This document shows, piece after piece, positions 18,668-27,764 of a stretch of 64,000 nucleotides of DNA (within the stretch, counting starts at the first letter, position 1; every line of letters begins with the position of its first letter). The stretch covers positions 496,001 through 560,000 of the forward strand of contig CAVSKB010000011.1 in NCBI GenBank assembly GCA_963728295.1. The letters are read 5' to 3'. The translations under genes and the position numbers were made by a program. Under the pieces are notes generated by a model that saw only the letters and a list, made by a program, of their open reading frames with translations, searched no databases and was not told the DNA's origin. The DNA is from DATJKD01 sp963728295 (lineage in GTDB: Bacteria; Pseudomonadota; Gammaproteobacteria; Steroidobacterales; Steroidobacteraceae).

Positions 18668-19567
18668 ATGAAATTGTGTGAGGATCGGGTCGCTATAGTG
18701 ACCGGCGCAGGCCGCGGCGTAGGCCGAGCATACGCATTGATGCTCGCGCAGCACGGGGCGAAGGTCGTGGTCAACGACCTGGGCTCGACTCCTGACGGAC
18801 GAGGCGGCGATGCGACGCCGGGTGAGTCGGTGGCCGCCGAAATTCGCGAGGCGGGCGGCGACGCGGTCGTCAACACCGCGGACGTCGCTGATGGAAAGGC
18901 GGTCCAGGAGATGATCCGCCAGTCCATCGAGTCGTTCGGCAGACTCGACGTGGTGATCAACAACGCGGGAATACTGCGAGACAAGCTGCTGATCAATACG
19001 AGCGAGGACGACTGGGACACCGTCATTCGCGTGCACCTGAAAGGCACATTTCTGCCGATGCACCATGCCGGCAACTACTGGCGCTCGGAGTCCAAGGCCG
19101 GCAGGACCGTCGACGGCCGCGTCGTCAACACGACGTCGCATTCGGGTCTGTTTGGAAACGTGGGGCAGGCGAACTACGCGGCCGCCAAGATGGGTATTGC
19201 CGGGTTGACGATCGTAGCGGCACGAGAGTTTCAGCGGATCGGCGTCACCGTCAATGCAGTTGCACCTCGTGCCAACACACGCTTGACGGAAGGCCTGGCC
19301 CAATGGACGCCGGAGCAGATCGAGCGCCGGGACCCGGTCTGGACCGCGGCTCTCGTGACCTGGCTCGCGAGCCCGCAATCAAAGGGCATCAGTGGCCGCG
19401 TATTCGAGTCCTGGGGTTACGGTTACACGGTCGCCGAGGGCTGGCAGCACGGCGCGTTCGCGGAAGCTTCCAAGGATCCGACCACACTGGGCCCCGTCGT
19501 CAGTGACATCGTCACGCGTTCGCGCAAGAACGCGGGCATCGATCGGGATACCTGGCTGGATCCCTGA
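18668..19567 (+). CDS. SDR, HSD17B4-type hydroxyacyl-CoA dehydrogenase
   Basis: A 299-residue SDR with VTGAGRGVGRAYA, VVINNAGILRD, and the catalytic pair in NYAAAKMG. It resembles the SDR at 7648 and the dehydrogenase domain of HSD17B4. The ATG is preceded by AAGGTGG. It starts a tight operon with two hot-dog genes (7-bp gap, then a 4-base overlap) and an alcohol dehydrogenase, so it would oxidise the 3-hydroxyacyl-CoA formed by those hydratases. Confidence 0.86.
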   Translation: MKLCEDRVAIVTGAGRGVGRAYALMLAQHGAKVVVNDLGSTPDGRGGDATPGESVAAEIREAGGDAVVNTADVADGKAVQEMIRQSIESFGRLDVVINNAGILRDKLLINTSEDDWDTVIRVHLKGTFLPMHHAGNYWRSESKAGRTVDGRVVNTTSHSGLFGNVGQANYAAAKMGIAGLTIVAAREFQRIGVTVNAVAPRANTRLTEGLAQWTPEQIERRDPVWTAALVTWLASPQSKGISGRVFESWGYGYTVAEGWQHGAFAEASKDPTTLGPVVSDIVTRSRKNAGIDRDTWLDP

Positions 19568-19574
19568 GCCGAGG

Positions 19575-20027
19575 ATGCTCGACCGTTCCGTCATCGGGCG
19601 CGAGTTTCCAACCGTGTCCGTCACGGTGGAACTCGATGCGGTGCGGCACTTCGCGCGCGCCATAGGCGAAACGAACGCGGTTTTCTTCGACGAAGCCGCA
19701 GCCCGCGCCGCGGGATATCGGAGTGTCCCGATCCCGCCAACCTATGTGTTCTGCCTCAAGCACGCAGTTTCGAGCCCGGACGGGGTGCTACGGAGCCTCG
19801 GCGTCGAAGGCGAATCCGGAAAGTTGCTGCACGCCGAGCAGTCGTTCGAGTACGTCACGCCGATCTGCGCAGGGGACCGCATCAGTTTTCGCGAGCGGGT
19901 TGCGGACGTCTACGAAAAGAAGGACGGCGCGCTGGTGTTCATCATCCTCGAGACCGTCGTCACCAATGCCGACGAACGTCAGGTGGCGGTGATCCGGCAT
20001 ACGGAAGTCGTCAGAAGGGACGCATGA
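19575..20027 (+). CDS. MaoC-like hydratase, N-terminal-type hot-dog subunit
   Basis: A 150-residue single hot-dog protein starting MLDRSVIGREFPTVSVTVE, resembling the FAS1-like N-terminal dehydratase half of two-domain MaoC proteins (RHFARAIGETN, PIPPTYVF, HAEQSFEYVTPI). It lacks the D-x4-H hydratase-2 motif, so it should need its partner encoded directly downstream, as in heteromeric MaoC hydratases of steroid degraders. The start is set by homology; the stop overlaps the next start by 4 bases (ATGA). Confidence 0.83.
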   Translation: MLDRSVIGREFPTVSVTVELDAVRHFARAIGETNAVFFDEAAARAAGYRSVPIPPTYVFCLKHAVSSPDGVLRSLGVEGESGKLLHAEQSFEYVTPICAGDRISFRERVADVYEKKDGALVFIILETVVTNADERQVAVIRHTEVVRRDA

Positions 20028-20449
20028 TCGTGGCCACCGAGACGATCGCAGTAGGTATGGAAATCCCGGGTCTGGCGCTGCCTGCGCTACAGCAGGAGGA
20101 CCTGCTGCGGTACGCCGAAGCCTCGGGCGACCACGCGCAGGTCCACCTCGATGCGGCCCACGCGCGTGCAATGGGGTTTCCCGATGTAATCGCCCATGGT
20201 CTGCTCGTCATGGCCTATCTCGGCCGGGTACTTACGGACTGGAGGCCGGTGCACCAGCTGCGCGGTTTTTCGTGCCGGTTCACGGCCGTGACGGTGATCG
20301 GCGACCGCCTGCAGTGCACCGGTCTCGTGGCAGCGCTGCGCAGCGCCGGAGGCGAGCGGCTTGCCGATCTCGACCTGATCGTGCGTAATCAGTCCGGTGA
20401 CGTAAAGCTGCGGGGTCACGCGACCGTGGCTCTCGACGAAGGGGGTTGA
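20024..20449 (+). CDS. MaoC-like hydratase, catalytic hot-dog subunit
   Basis: A 141-residue hot-dog protein with the hydratase-2 motif YAEASGDHAQVHLD (Asp and His of the dyad) and GFPDVIAHGLLVMAYLG. Together with the preceding subunit it would form a 2-enoyl-CoA hydratase. Its stop overlaps the TTG or GTG start of the alcohol dehydrogenase gene, indicating one transcript with translational coupling. The corresponding single-chain version is at 8564-9415. Confidence 0.85.
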   Translation: MIVATETIAVGMEIPGLALPALQQEDLLRYAEASGDHAQVHLDAAHARAMGFPDVIAHGLLVMAYLGRVLTDWRPVHQLRGFSCRFTAVTVIGDRLQCTGLVAALRSAGGERLADLDLIVRNQSGDVKLRGHATVALDEGG

Positions 20450-21542
20450 CCGACGTGGATATCAAAGCGGCTGTCGCAAGAGCTCCCCACGCGCCGTTCG
20501 CGATCGAAGCGGTGCGCCTCGATGCCCCGCGATCGGACGAAGTGCTCGTCGAGCTCGTCGCGACGGGCGTCTGCCACACCGACGTTGCGATCGTCGAGCA
20601 GATCCTGCCGCTGCCGATGCCGTACGTGCTCGGTCACGAAGGTGCGGGAGTGGTGGTCGAAGCCGGCAGTGCCGTGACGGGCATCGCGAAAGGCGACCAT
20701 GTGGTGCTGACATTCGGCAGCTGCGGCACCTGCAGCAGGTGCAGCTCCGGTCACCCCGCTTATTGCGAGTCGGCGCCGCTGCTGAACTTCGCAGGTCGTC
20801 GCACTGACGGCTCGTCCACAATCGCCTGGCGAGCGGTGACCCAGTCAACGCCTCTTTCTTCGGGCAGTCTTCGTTCGCGACGCATGCACTTTCGCCGGCT
20901 CGCAACGTGATCGTCGTGCCAAGCGATGCGCCTCTCAGGTTTCTCGGTCCGCTCGGTTGCGGCCTGATGACCGGTGCCGGTGCGGTCCTGAACGTGCTCA
21001 AACCGGACCGGGACTCCACGTTCGTCATCTTTGGTGCCGGAGCGCTCGGGTTCGCGGCATTGTTCGCCGCACGGCTGATTGGCTGCCGCAACATCGTGGC
21101 CGTTGACCGGGTGAAATCCAGGCTCGAGCTGGCGCGTGAGCTCGGCGCCAGTGAAGTCATAGACACGACGACGACCGACCTGGACAAGGCGCTTGCTTCC
21201 ATCGGCGGGTGCAACTTTGCGTTCGACACCACCGGGGTGCCGAAGGTCATCGAAGCCGCGATCCGCTCGCTCAAGGTCTGCGGGCAGCTTGCGCTCGTCG
21301 GTGCGAGCAACGAGAGCTCGATGACAACAGACATCATGCACCTGATTTCCGGACGCGTCGTGCGCGGAATCGTCGAAGGGGACGCGGATCCGCCGTCTTT
21401 CATTCCATTTCTGGTCGAACGATTCCGGGAAGGGAAGTTTCCGATCGACCGGCTGACGGATTTCTACCCCTTCGAACAGATCAACTCGGCGGTTGCGGCC
21501 GGTGTTTCGGGCAGGACGATCAAGCCCGTCATCGAGTTCTGA
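20446..21542 (+). pseudogene. Zinc-dependent alcohol dehydrogenase, one frameshift
   Basis: The N-terminal frame has the catalytic-zinc ligands GVCHTD and GHEGAGVV and the structural-zinc cysteines CGTCSRCSSGHPAYC, then breaks after GRRTDGSSTIAW. The rest continues in another frame as GDPVNASFFGQSSFATHALSP, then FGAGALGFAALFAA and the NAD fold. One missing base near 20830-20836 reconciles them to about 365 residues. The family (AreB/benzyl- or geraniol-type) oxidises aryl or allylic alcohols to aldehydes. The start is a TTG overlapping the previous stop, or a GTG at 20455. It may be an assembly error rather than a true loss. Confidence 0.8.
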
Positions 21543-21554
21543 GGAAGCCCCGGT

Positions 21555-22444
21555 ATGGAACAGGTCGGGTTTCTTGGCGTTGGGGCGATGGGTGGTGCCA
21601 TTGTGGCTCGCCTGATCCAGAACGGCGTGCCCGTGCTGGCCTACGACCCCAACGCGGAAGTTCTCGCGCAAGCGCACGCGCGCGGTGCGGCAACGGCGGA
21701 GTCGGTCCAGGACGTCGTCAATCGGGTAGAAGTCGTGTTCGCTTGCCTGCCGAATGCGCAGATCTGCAGGCAGGTTGCATTGGGCCCGCCGGTGTCGTCG
21801 AAGGCTCGAAGGTGAGGATCTATGCCGACACCTCGACAGTTGGTGGCTCGACCTCGGTCGAGTTGGCCGATGGCCTCGCCGGGCGCGGTATCGTGTTCCT
21901 GGATTCACCGGTGGTCGGCGGCGTGATCGCTGCCGAGTCGGGAACCCTTGGCGTGCTCGTGGCAGGGCCGCAGGCGGCGTATGCGCGCGTAAAGCCAGTG
22001 CTGGAGGCGTTCGCCGGACGCACGTTCTACCTTGGCGAGAAACCGGGCATGGCCCAGGTCGGCAAGGTCGTCAACAACGCGGTTGGCTACGCCGCGCTCT
22101 ATGCGACGTTCGAGGCGGTGGCGGTCGGGCTCAAGGCCGGCATCGACATCGAGACACTCGTCGGCATCATCAACCAGGGCAGCGGCGCCAATTTTCACAC
22201 CCAGAAGATCTTTCCCGCATACATCATTCCGCGGAAGTTCGAGGGTACGGGAGCGGTCGAGATCGGCGTCAAGGATTTGAAGTGCTTCCTCGAGGAGGCG
22301 CGGCGTCTGCGTGCCGAGACCCCAATGGCCGATGCGGTGACCGCCGTCGGAGTACGAGCGGCGGAATCCGGTCCGGCGGGTCGCGACACGATGACGCTGT
22401 TTCACTACTTCTGTGACCTTGCAGGCGTCCCTCGGCGCGGTTGA
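21555..22444 (+). pseudogene. 3-Hydroxyisobutyrate dehydrogenase-like, one frameshift
   Basis: The first frame gives VGFLGVGAMGGAIVARLI, the NAD(P) Rossmann motif, up to AQICRQVAL. The second gives GPAGVVEGSKVRIYADTST, DSPVVGGVIAAESGTL, and GKVVNNAVGYA with the catalytic Lys. One G lost from a G run at 21782-21784 explains the break. The repaired protein is about 296 residues, normal for beta-hydroxyacid dehydrogenases. Members oxidise 3-hydroxyisobutyrate or related hydroxy acids. It follows the alcohol dehydrogenase after 12 bp. Confidence 0.8.
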
Positions 22445-22482
22445 GCGGCGGCTGAAGACATGACATTGCGAAGGGTGCATCG

Positions 22483-24693
22483 ATGACGGACTCGAATGCC
22501 GGTTTGGCCGGGCTCAAGGTGGTCGATCTGGGCGTCGGCATGGCCGCGGCGCTGATCGCGAAGTTCCTGCGCGAGGCGGGCGCCGAAGTCACGCGCATCG
22601 AGCCGGGCGGCGGCGATCCGTTCTACGAAGTCTATCCTGCGTATGCCGTGTGGCGTCGAGGGTGCAAAATCGAACGCGAGTCCGCCAATCCACGCCAGCG
22701 ACTTGACGAGGTCGTTGCTGACGCGGACGTCTGCATCATCGGCGGCGAGGATTTTCCAGGACTTGTTCGGCGCCGAGATGCCGCGGCGATCCGGGAGAGG
22801 CATCCGCGGCTGGTGGTGCTGGATATCGAGGGCTATCCGTCCGGGTCGCGACGGGCGAGTCGTCCTGCCTCCGACGTGCTGGTGCAGGCAAGTTCCGGCC
22901 TGGCTTCAGAGCACTACAGCAAGCGGCCACTGCTGATGGGTTTCGAGCCAACGAATTACGGAGCAACCCTGCACGGACTCGTTGGCCTGTTCGCCGCGTT
23001 ATTGCAGCGCGAGTCGACGGGTCGCGGCCAGGTGGTGTCGGTTTCGCTGTTCGAAGGCGCGCTCAGCTGGATACTGCTGCTGTGGTGTGAAGCGACCAGG
23101 GCGACGCAGGCCTCGAGTTTCGTGATGCCCAAGGATCCATGGCCGCTGATCTTCCAGTGCGCAGATGGCGTGTACGCGCAGGTCGTGCTCGGCTCGGCCG
23201 GGTCCAAGTACCTCTTGTACAAGATCCTCGGCATCGACGACCCGACGGTCGGCGTGAACGACAGCGGCATGCCGAAGCCGACGGCTGACGCCAAAAACTT
23301 CTTCGGTGATATCGATCTGCTCGCCGCGCACGTGGCGAAGTTCAAGAGCGGCCCCCTCCTGGAAGCCGTATGGGCGGCCGGGCTGCCCGCAGAGCCTGTG
23401 CTGCCCCCTGGCGGCTGCTGGGATCACCCGCAGGTGCAGCACAACAAGATCATCGTTCGGGATCCCGACGGCGTGCGCTACGTCGGCCATCCGATATACG
23501 GCCGCGCTTCGCCGGCGGCGCGCAAGAAGCAGGCCCCGAATGCGCAGTCCGCGTTGAGCGGCATCAAGGTCATCGATTTCGGCGCCTTCGTCGCAGGGCC
23601 GTATTCGTCGGCGGTGTTCGCGGATCTCGGTGCCGACGTGATCAAGGTCGAGCCGATGACGGGCGATCCCAATCGCAGCATCTTTCGCTCTTACGGCTCG
23701 GTCAACCGCGGCAAGCGCTGCATCACCGTCGATCTCAAGGCGCCGGAGGGACTCAAGATCGCGCAGCAGCTCTGTATCGCGGCGGACGTCGTGACCAACA
23801 ATTTCCGGCCTGGCGTATCGGCGCGTCTCGGCATCGACGCCAGGACATTGCATGCCCTGAAGCCTGACCTCATCGTGCTCGAGAGCGCCGCGTACGGGTC
23901 GACTGGTCCAAAGGCCCAGGGTGCCGGTTTCGACATGTGCTTTCAGGCGCTCTGCGGCCACGACTGGCGCGCCGGGGGCGTTGACAATCCGCCGCTGTGG
24001 AATCGCACGTCGATGGTGGATTTCGCAGCAGGCCTGCTGGGCTCGGTCGCGGTACTGCAGCACCTGTATCAGCGTGCCCGCACGGGCGCGGGTGCGGAGC
24101 TCGGCGCCGGGCTGATGAACGCCGGCCTCTATCTGCAATCGGAGCTGATTCAGAAGCCGACGGGCGAGTTCGCGGGAGCCCAGCCGCTGAACCACGAGCA
24201 GACCGGATTCCATCCCGCGGAGCAATTCTACGAGGCTGCCGATGGCTGGGTTGCGATCGCAGCCCGTAACGACGCCATGGCGCGCAGTCTCATCGGGACT
24301 CTGGACCTCGATCGTGCTGTGACCAAACCTCGATCTGCATGGGACGACGAGGTCGCGGGCCAGATTGCGGCGGCGGTCAGGAAACGGCCGGTCGCGGAGC
24401 TCCTCGCCACGTTCGAGAAGGCGGGTGTGTGGGCCGAGGCCTGCTGTGCGAATGGTGAACAGGAATATCTGCACGACCCGGACCTAGAGAAACTCGGAAC
24501 GGTGTATCGCTCGTCGCATCCACAGTTTGGCGACGTACGCCAGATCGGTCCGCTTTGCCGCCTTGCGGATTCACCGCCAAGTGCAAGAGGTCACGCACCC
24601 GTGGCCAACGAGCACACGGACGCCGTGCTTGCGGAGCTGGGGTACACCTCCGATGCGATCAAGGACTTGCGGGAGCGCAAGGTCATCAAATAG
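22483..24693 (+). CDS. Double-domain CaiB/BaiF CoA-transferase
   Basis: A 736-residue protein made of two CaiB/BaiF units in tandem. The first is about residues 8-345 (LKVVDLGVGMAAALIAKFL...); the second, about 363-736, starts again with IKVIDFGAFVAGPYSSAVFADLGADVIKVE. Such enzymes move CoA between acids or act as acyl-CoA racemases. The catalytic Asp of formyl-CoA transferase, expected in a VSVSMQDA-like segment, reads VSVSLFEGAL in unit 1 (Glu) and GAGLMNAGLY in unit 2 (Asn), so unit 2 may be structural. Fused versions are known, so this is not a cloning or assembly join. Confidence 0.85.
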   Translation: MTDSNAGLAGLKVVDLGVGMAAALIAKFLREAGAEVTRIEPGGGDPFYEVYPAYAVWRRGCKIERESANPRQRLDEVVADADVCIIGGEDFPGLVRRRDAAAIRERHPRLVVLDIEGYPSGSRRASRPASDVLVQASSGLASEHYSKRPLLMGFEPTNYGATLHGLVGLFAALLQRESTGRGQVVSVSLFEGALSWILLLWCEATRATQASSFVMPKDPWPLIFQCADGVYAQVVLGSAGSKYLLYKILGIDDPTVGVNDSGMPKPTADAKNFFGDIDLLAAHVAKFKSGPLLEAVWAAGLPAEPVLPPGGCWDHPQVQHNKIIVRDPDGVRYVGHPIYGRASPAARKKQAPNAQSALSGIKVIDFGAFVAGPYSSAVFADLGADVIKVEPMTGDPNRSIFRSYGSVNRGKRCITVDLKAPEGLKIAQQLCIAADVVTNNFRPGVSARLGIDARTLHALKPDLIVLESAAYGSTGPKAQGAGFDMCFQALCGHDWRAGGVDNPPLWNRTSMVDFAAGLLGSVAVLQHLYQRARTGAGAELGAGLMNAGLYLQSELIQKPTGEFAGAQPLNHEQTGFHPAEQFYEAADGWVAIAARNDAMARSLIGTLDLDRAVTKPRSAWDDEVAGQIAAAVRKRPVAELLATFEKAGVWAEACCANGEQEYLHDPDLEKLGTVYRSSHPQFGDVRQIGPLCRLADSPPSARGHAPVANEHTDAVLAELGYTSDAIKDLRERKVIK

Positions 24694-24714
24694 AGCTGCT
24701 GATAAGGATCGTGC

Positions 24715-26181
24715 ATGGCTGATCACTCTATCGAGCACTACGCGCTCAAGCAGCTTTGGGCGACGCTGCGACACAGCCTCGCCCCCGAATTGACGAGCCC
24801 ACTGGCCAAGGATCGCGCCAAGCGCGCAGATGCTGCAATGCTGCGGCTCGTTGCGGGTTACGAGCAGCTGCCCACTCTGCGCGCGATGTATGCGAGCCGG
24901 TACTCCGCGTTACTGGCCGAGGCGCGCGAACTGGCCGGTGAGACTGCCATTCAGCCGCAGACGCCACCCGGCGAATCTACATCCGGGCTGGACAGTCCCG
25001 TGTTCGTGGGCATCCCGGGTGTTGCGGGCGAGCTCGAGTCGCTTCTCAAGTCCCTTTCGGAATCCGAGACCCTGAGCTCGCAACCACGCTCCGGTTTCGA
25101 TCGGCTGCTGCGGGAAGTCGTCCATGTCGAGGCGACTTGCCGTGCGGACTACGAGTCGAGGGTCGCATCCGTTGTGCCCAAGGTCGGCAGCGATGCGAGC
25201 CGAGCGCTGACCGTTGAAACAATGCAGCACTATCTGTCGGGTCATCCCCAGGGGTCCGGTGCCGTCGTGCGGTCGGTACATGAGATTCCCGGTGGCCGCT
25301 CGAAGCGCACCGTGCTGGTGTCGCTGGACCCGCCGGGTTCCCTTCCTTCCGAGCTCGTACTGCGACTCGATACCGGTCGCGGTACCGGGACCGCGGTGAC
25401 CGATGAATATCCCCTGCTTGCCCGGCTCGCGAAGCTCGGTCTGCCGGTGCCGGACCCTCTCTGGCTCGAGAGCTCCAACGAGCCCTTCGGGTTTCCCTGC
25501 ATCGTCTTCAGCCGTACGCCGGGCAGTGCCGCGGGCGATCTGATGGAAGGTGCGTTCCGCAAGGAGCCTGCGACGGCGCGCGCGCTGGCTCGCGCACTGG
25601 CCCAGGTCCACGCGTCGGGTGAGAGGCTCATCGAGGATCCACGCAGGCGTGGATCGGCGGTGCCGCATACCCGTGACTTGCTTTCGCATTATCTCGACTA
25701 CTGGCGCTCGAAGAAACCCTTCCCGTCGCTCGTGATCGAAGCAGCCTTCATCTGGCTGTTCCGCCGGATCAACGACGGTCTGGGCGACGCCACGGTCGTG
25801 CATGCAGACACGGGATTCCACAACCTGCTGCTGGACGATTCCGGTGGCGCGTGTCTTCTCGACTGGGAATTCGCACACTTTGGCGATCCGGCGGAGGATC
25901 TCGCGTCCTGCCGGCCGGCGGTGGAGCGATGCATGCCGTGGGCCGATTTCCTGGCGGAGTATCGGGCGCACGGGGGCAGGGAGGTGAGCGATTTCCGCCT
26001 TCGTTATTTCGAGGTCTGGAGGCCGCTGCGCAATGCGGTCGTCTGCGGGACGGTGATGCATACCCTGATGAATGGCGGTGCGGACGACGTCGACCCCGTT
26101 ACGATCTCGCTCAGCACCTTCATGCGCCTGCAGGCCGACCTCGCGCGAAGTCTCGAGGGAGTTCTGTCGGGACCGGGTTGA
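24715..26181 (+). CDS. APH-family phosphotransferase, ACAD10/11-LvaA-like
   Basis: A 488-residue protein whose C-terminal half is an aminoglycoside-phosphotransferase-type kinase. The catalytic loop is VVHADTGFHNLLLD (His-x-Asp-x4-Asn) and the metal-binding motif is LLDWEFAHFGDPAEDLA. The N-terminal 150 or so residues are helical with no recognised domain. In ACAD10/11 and bacterial LvaA this kinase fold phosphorylates 4-hydroxyacyl-CoA so that the hydroxyl can be eliminated. The neighbouring ligase and two ACADs fit that role better than antibiotic resistance. Function is inferred from context. Confidence 0.8.
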   Translation: MADHSIEHYALKQLWATLRHSLAPELTSPLAKDRAKRADAAMLRLVAGYEQLPTLRAMYASRYSALLAEARELAGETAIQPQTPPGESTSGLDSPVFVGIPGVAGELESLLKSLSESETLSSQPRSGFDRLLREVVHVEATCRADYESRVASVVPKVGSDASRALTVETMQHYLSGHPQGSGAVVRSVHEIPGGRSKRTVLVSLDPPGSLPSELVLRLDTGRGTGTAVTDEYPLLARLAKLGLPVPDPLWLESSNEPFGFPCIVFSRTPGSAAGDLMEGAFRKEPATARALARALAQVHASGERLIEDPRRRGSAVPHTRDLLSHYLDYWRSKKPFPSLVIEAAFIWLFRRINDGLGDATVVHADTGFHNLLLDDSGGACLLDWEFAHFGDPAEDLASCRPAVERCMPWADFLAEYRAHGGREVSDFRLRYFEVWRPLRNAVVCGTVMHTLMNGGADDVDPVTISLSTFMRLQADLARSLEGVLSGPG

Positions 26182-26206
26182 CCCGTGCGCTGCGTTGAGG
26201 TCTCCG

Positions 26207-27742
26207 ATGCATCCGCGTGAAACGGCAGCGCAGAATCCTGAAAAACGAGCAATCGTTCTGGAACCGTCCGGCGCTGCCGTCACGTACGGCGAGCTCGCCG
26301 AGCGCTCGAATCGAGCTGCGCAGCTCTTCAGGTCGCTGGGATTGCGCGTTGGGGACGGCATCGCGGTCTGCATGGAGAATCATCCGCGTTATTTCGAGCT
26401 CTGCTGGGCGGCCCACAACGCCGGCCTCTACTACACGCCCATCAGCAGCAGGCTTCGGGCGAGCGAGGTTGCGTACATCGTCCGAGATTGCGGAGCGCGG
26501 GTCCTGTTCATGTCCGCGGCGCTCGCCGAAGTCGCGGCGGAGCTGCCCGGCGACCTCCTTGCAGGCCTCCGCTGCTACATGATGGATGGGACGACCGAGC
26601 GCTTCGCTTCGTACGAGACAGCGATTGCCGCTATGCCTGACGCGGCGCTGAACGATGAGGTCCAGGGGGCGGCCATGGTGTATTCCTCTGGCACCACCGG
26701 TGCCCCGAAGGGGGTAAAGCCGCCCTTATCGGGTCTGCGCCCCGATGAGACCGGTGCGCTGGCGACGAAGCTCATCGAGTTGTATGGATTCGGCGGCGAC
26801 ACCGTTTACCTGTCGACGGCACCGCTCTACCACGCCGCGCCGCTCAAGTTCAGCATGGCCGTGCTCGCTGCAGGTGGTACGCCGGTCGTCCTGGAGAAGT
26901 TCGATCCGGAAGGGGCGCTGCGCTGCATCGCCGAACATGGCGTTACCCATTCGCAATGGGTGCCGACCATGTTCATCCGCATGTTGAGACTTCCGGAAGC
27001 GACGAGGAATCGCTACACGCTGGCAACTCACCGGCTGGCGATTCACGCGGCGGCACCGTGCCCGGTTGACGTGAAGGAACAGATGCTGGCCTGGTGGGGC
27101 CCGATTGTGCACGAGTACTACGGCGGCTCGGAAAGTATCGGGATGTGCGCGATCACGCCGGAGGAATGGTTGTGGCACAAAGGCTCGGTAGGAAGGGCCG
27201 TGCGTGGGGAGCTGCACATCCTGGACGAACAGGGGATAGAGCTGCCGCCGCACCACACGGGAACCGTGTACTTTGCCAACGGCGGTCAATTCCTCTATCA
27301 CAACGATCCGGCGAAGACGGCCCGCGCGCACAACGACAAGGGGTGGGCGACGTTTGGCGACATCGGGCATGTCGACGAGGAAGGCTATCTCTATCTCACC
27401 GACCGGCGCGACTATGTGATCAACTCCGGCGGCGTAAACATCTACCCGCAAGAGGCCGAGAATCTCCTGTGCCTGCATGCGAAAGTAGCGGACGTTGCGG
27501 TGTTCGGTGTCCCGAACGATGAGTTCGGTGAAGAGGTGAAGGCGGTCGTCGTGCCTCGGTCAATGGATGAGGCCGGGCCGTCGCTCGCACAGGAGCTGAT
27601 AGAGCACTGCAGACGCCACCTGTCCAGCATCAAGTGCCCGAGAACGATCGACTTCGCATCCGACCTGCCGAGGGAGCCGACGGGCAAGCTCCTCAAGCGG
27701 CAGATACGCGAACGATATTGGACCGAGCGCAGGGGCCACTGA
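26207..27742 (+). CDS. AMP-binding acyl-CoA ligase (paralogue of 4698-6266)
   Basis: A 511-residue acid-CoA ligase with MVYSSGTTGAPKGVK, EYYGGSESIG, FGDIGHVDEEGYLYLTDRRDY and the terminal GKLLKRQIRERY lysine. It is close to the ligase at 4698 throughout. The frame is open upstream into the kinase gene, but homology begins at the ATG at 26207 (MHPRETAAQNPEKRAIV). It lies between a kinase and two ACADs, so it probably makes the CoA ester those enzymes process. Confidence 0.87.
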   Translation: MHPRETAAQNPEKRAIVLEPSGAAVTYGELAERSNRAAQLFRSLGLRVGDGIAVCMENHPRYFELCWAAHNAGLYYTPISSRLRASEVAYIVRDCGARVLFMSAALAEVAAELPGDLLAGLRCYMMDGTTERFASYETAIAAMPDAALNDEVQGAAMVYSSGTTGAPKGVKPPLSGLRPDETGALATKLIELYGFGGDTVYLSTAPLYHAAPLKFSMAVLAAGGTPVVLEKFDPEGALRCIAEHGVTHSQWVPTMFIRMLRLPEATRNRYTLATHRLAIHAAAPCPVDVKEQMLAWWGPIVHEYYGGSESIGMCAITPEEWLWHKGSVGRAVRGELHILDEQGIELPPHHTGTVYFANGGQFLYHNDPAKTARAHNDKGWATFGDIGHVDEEGYLYLTDRRDYVINSGGVNIYPQEAENLLCLHAKVADVAVFGVPNDEFGEEVKAVVVPRSMDEAGPSLAQELIEHCRRHLSSIKCPRTIDFASDLPREPTGKLLKRQIRERYWTERRGH

Positions 27743-27764
27743 CGGATTACAAGAGAGCGATCCG

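Noticed and set aside
22999..24474. A 491-codon antisense frame over the CoA-transferase gene
   Set aside because: No motif, rich in Arg/Ala/His, and fully covered by the well-conserved CaiB/BaiF protein.
24715..26181. Aminoglycoside resistance gene
   Set aside because: The kinase fold is shared, but the long N-terminal part and the ligase/ACAD neighbours fit the ACAD10/11-LvaA type.
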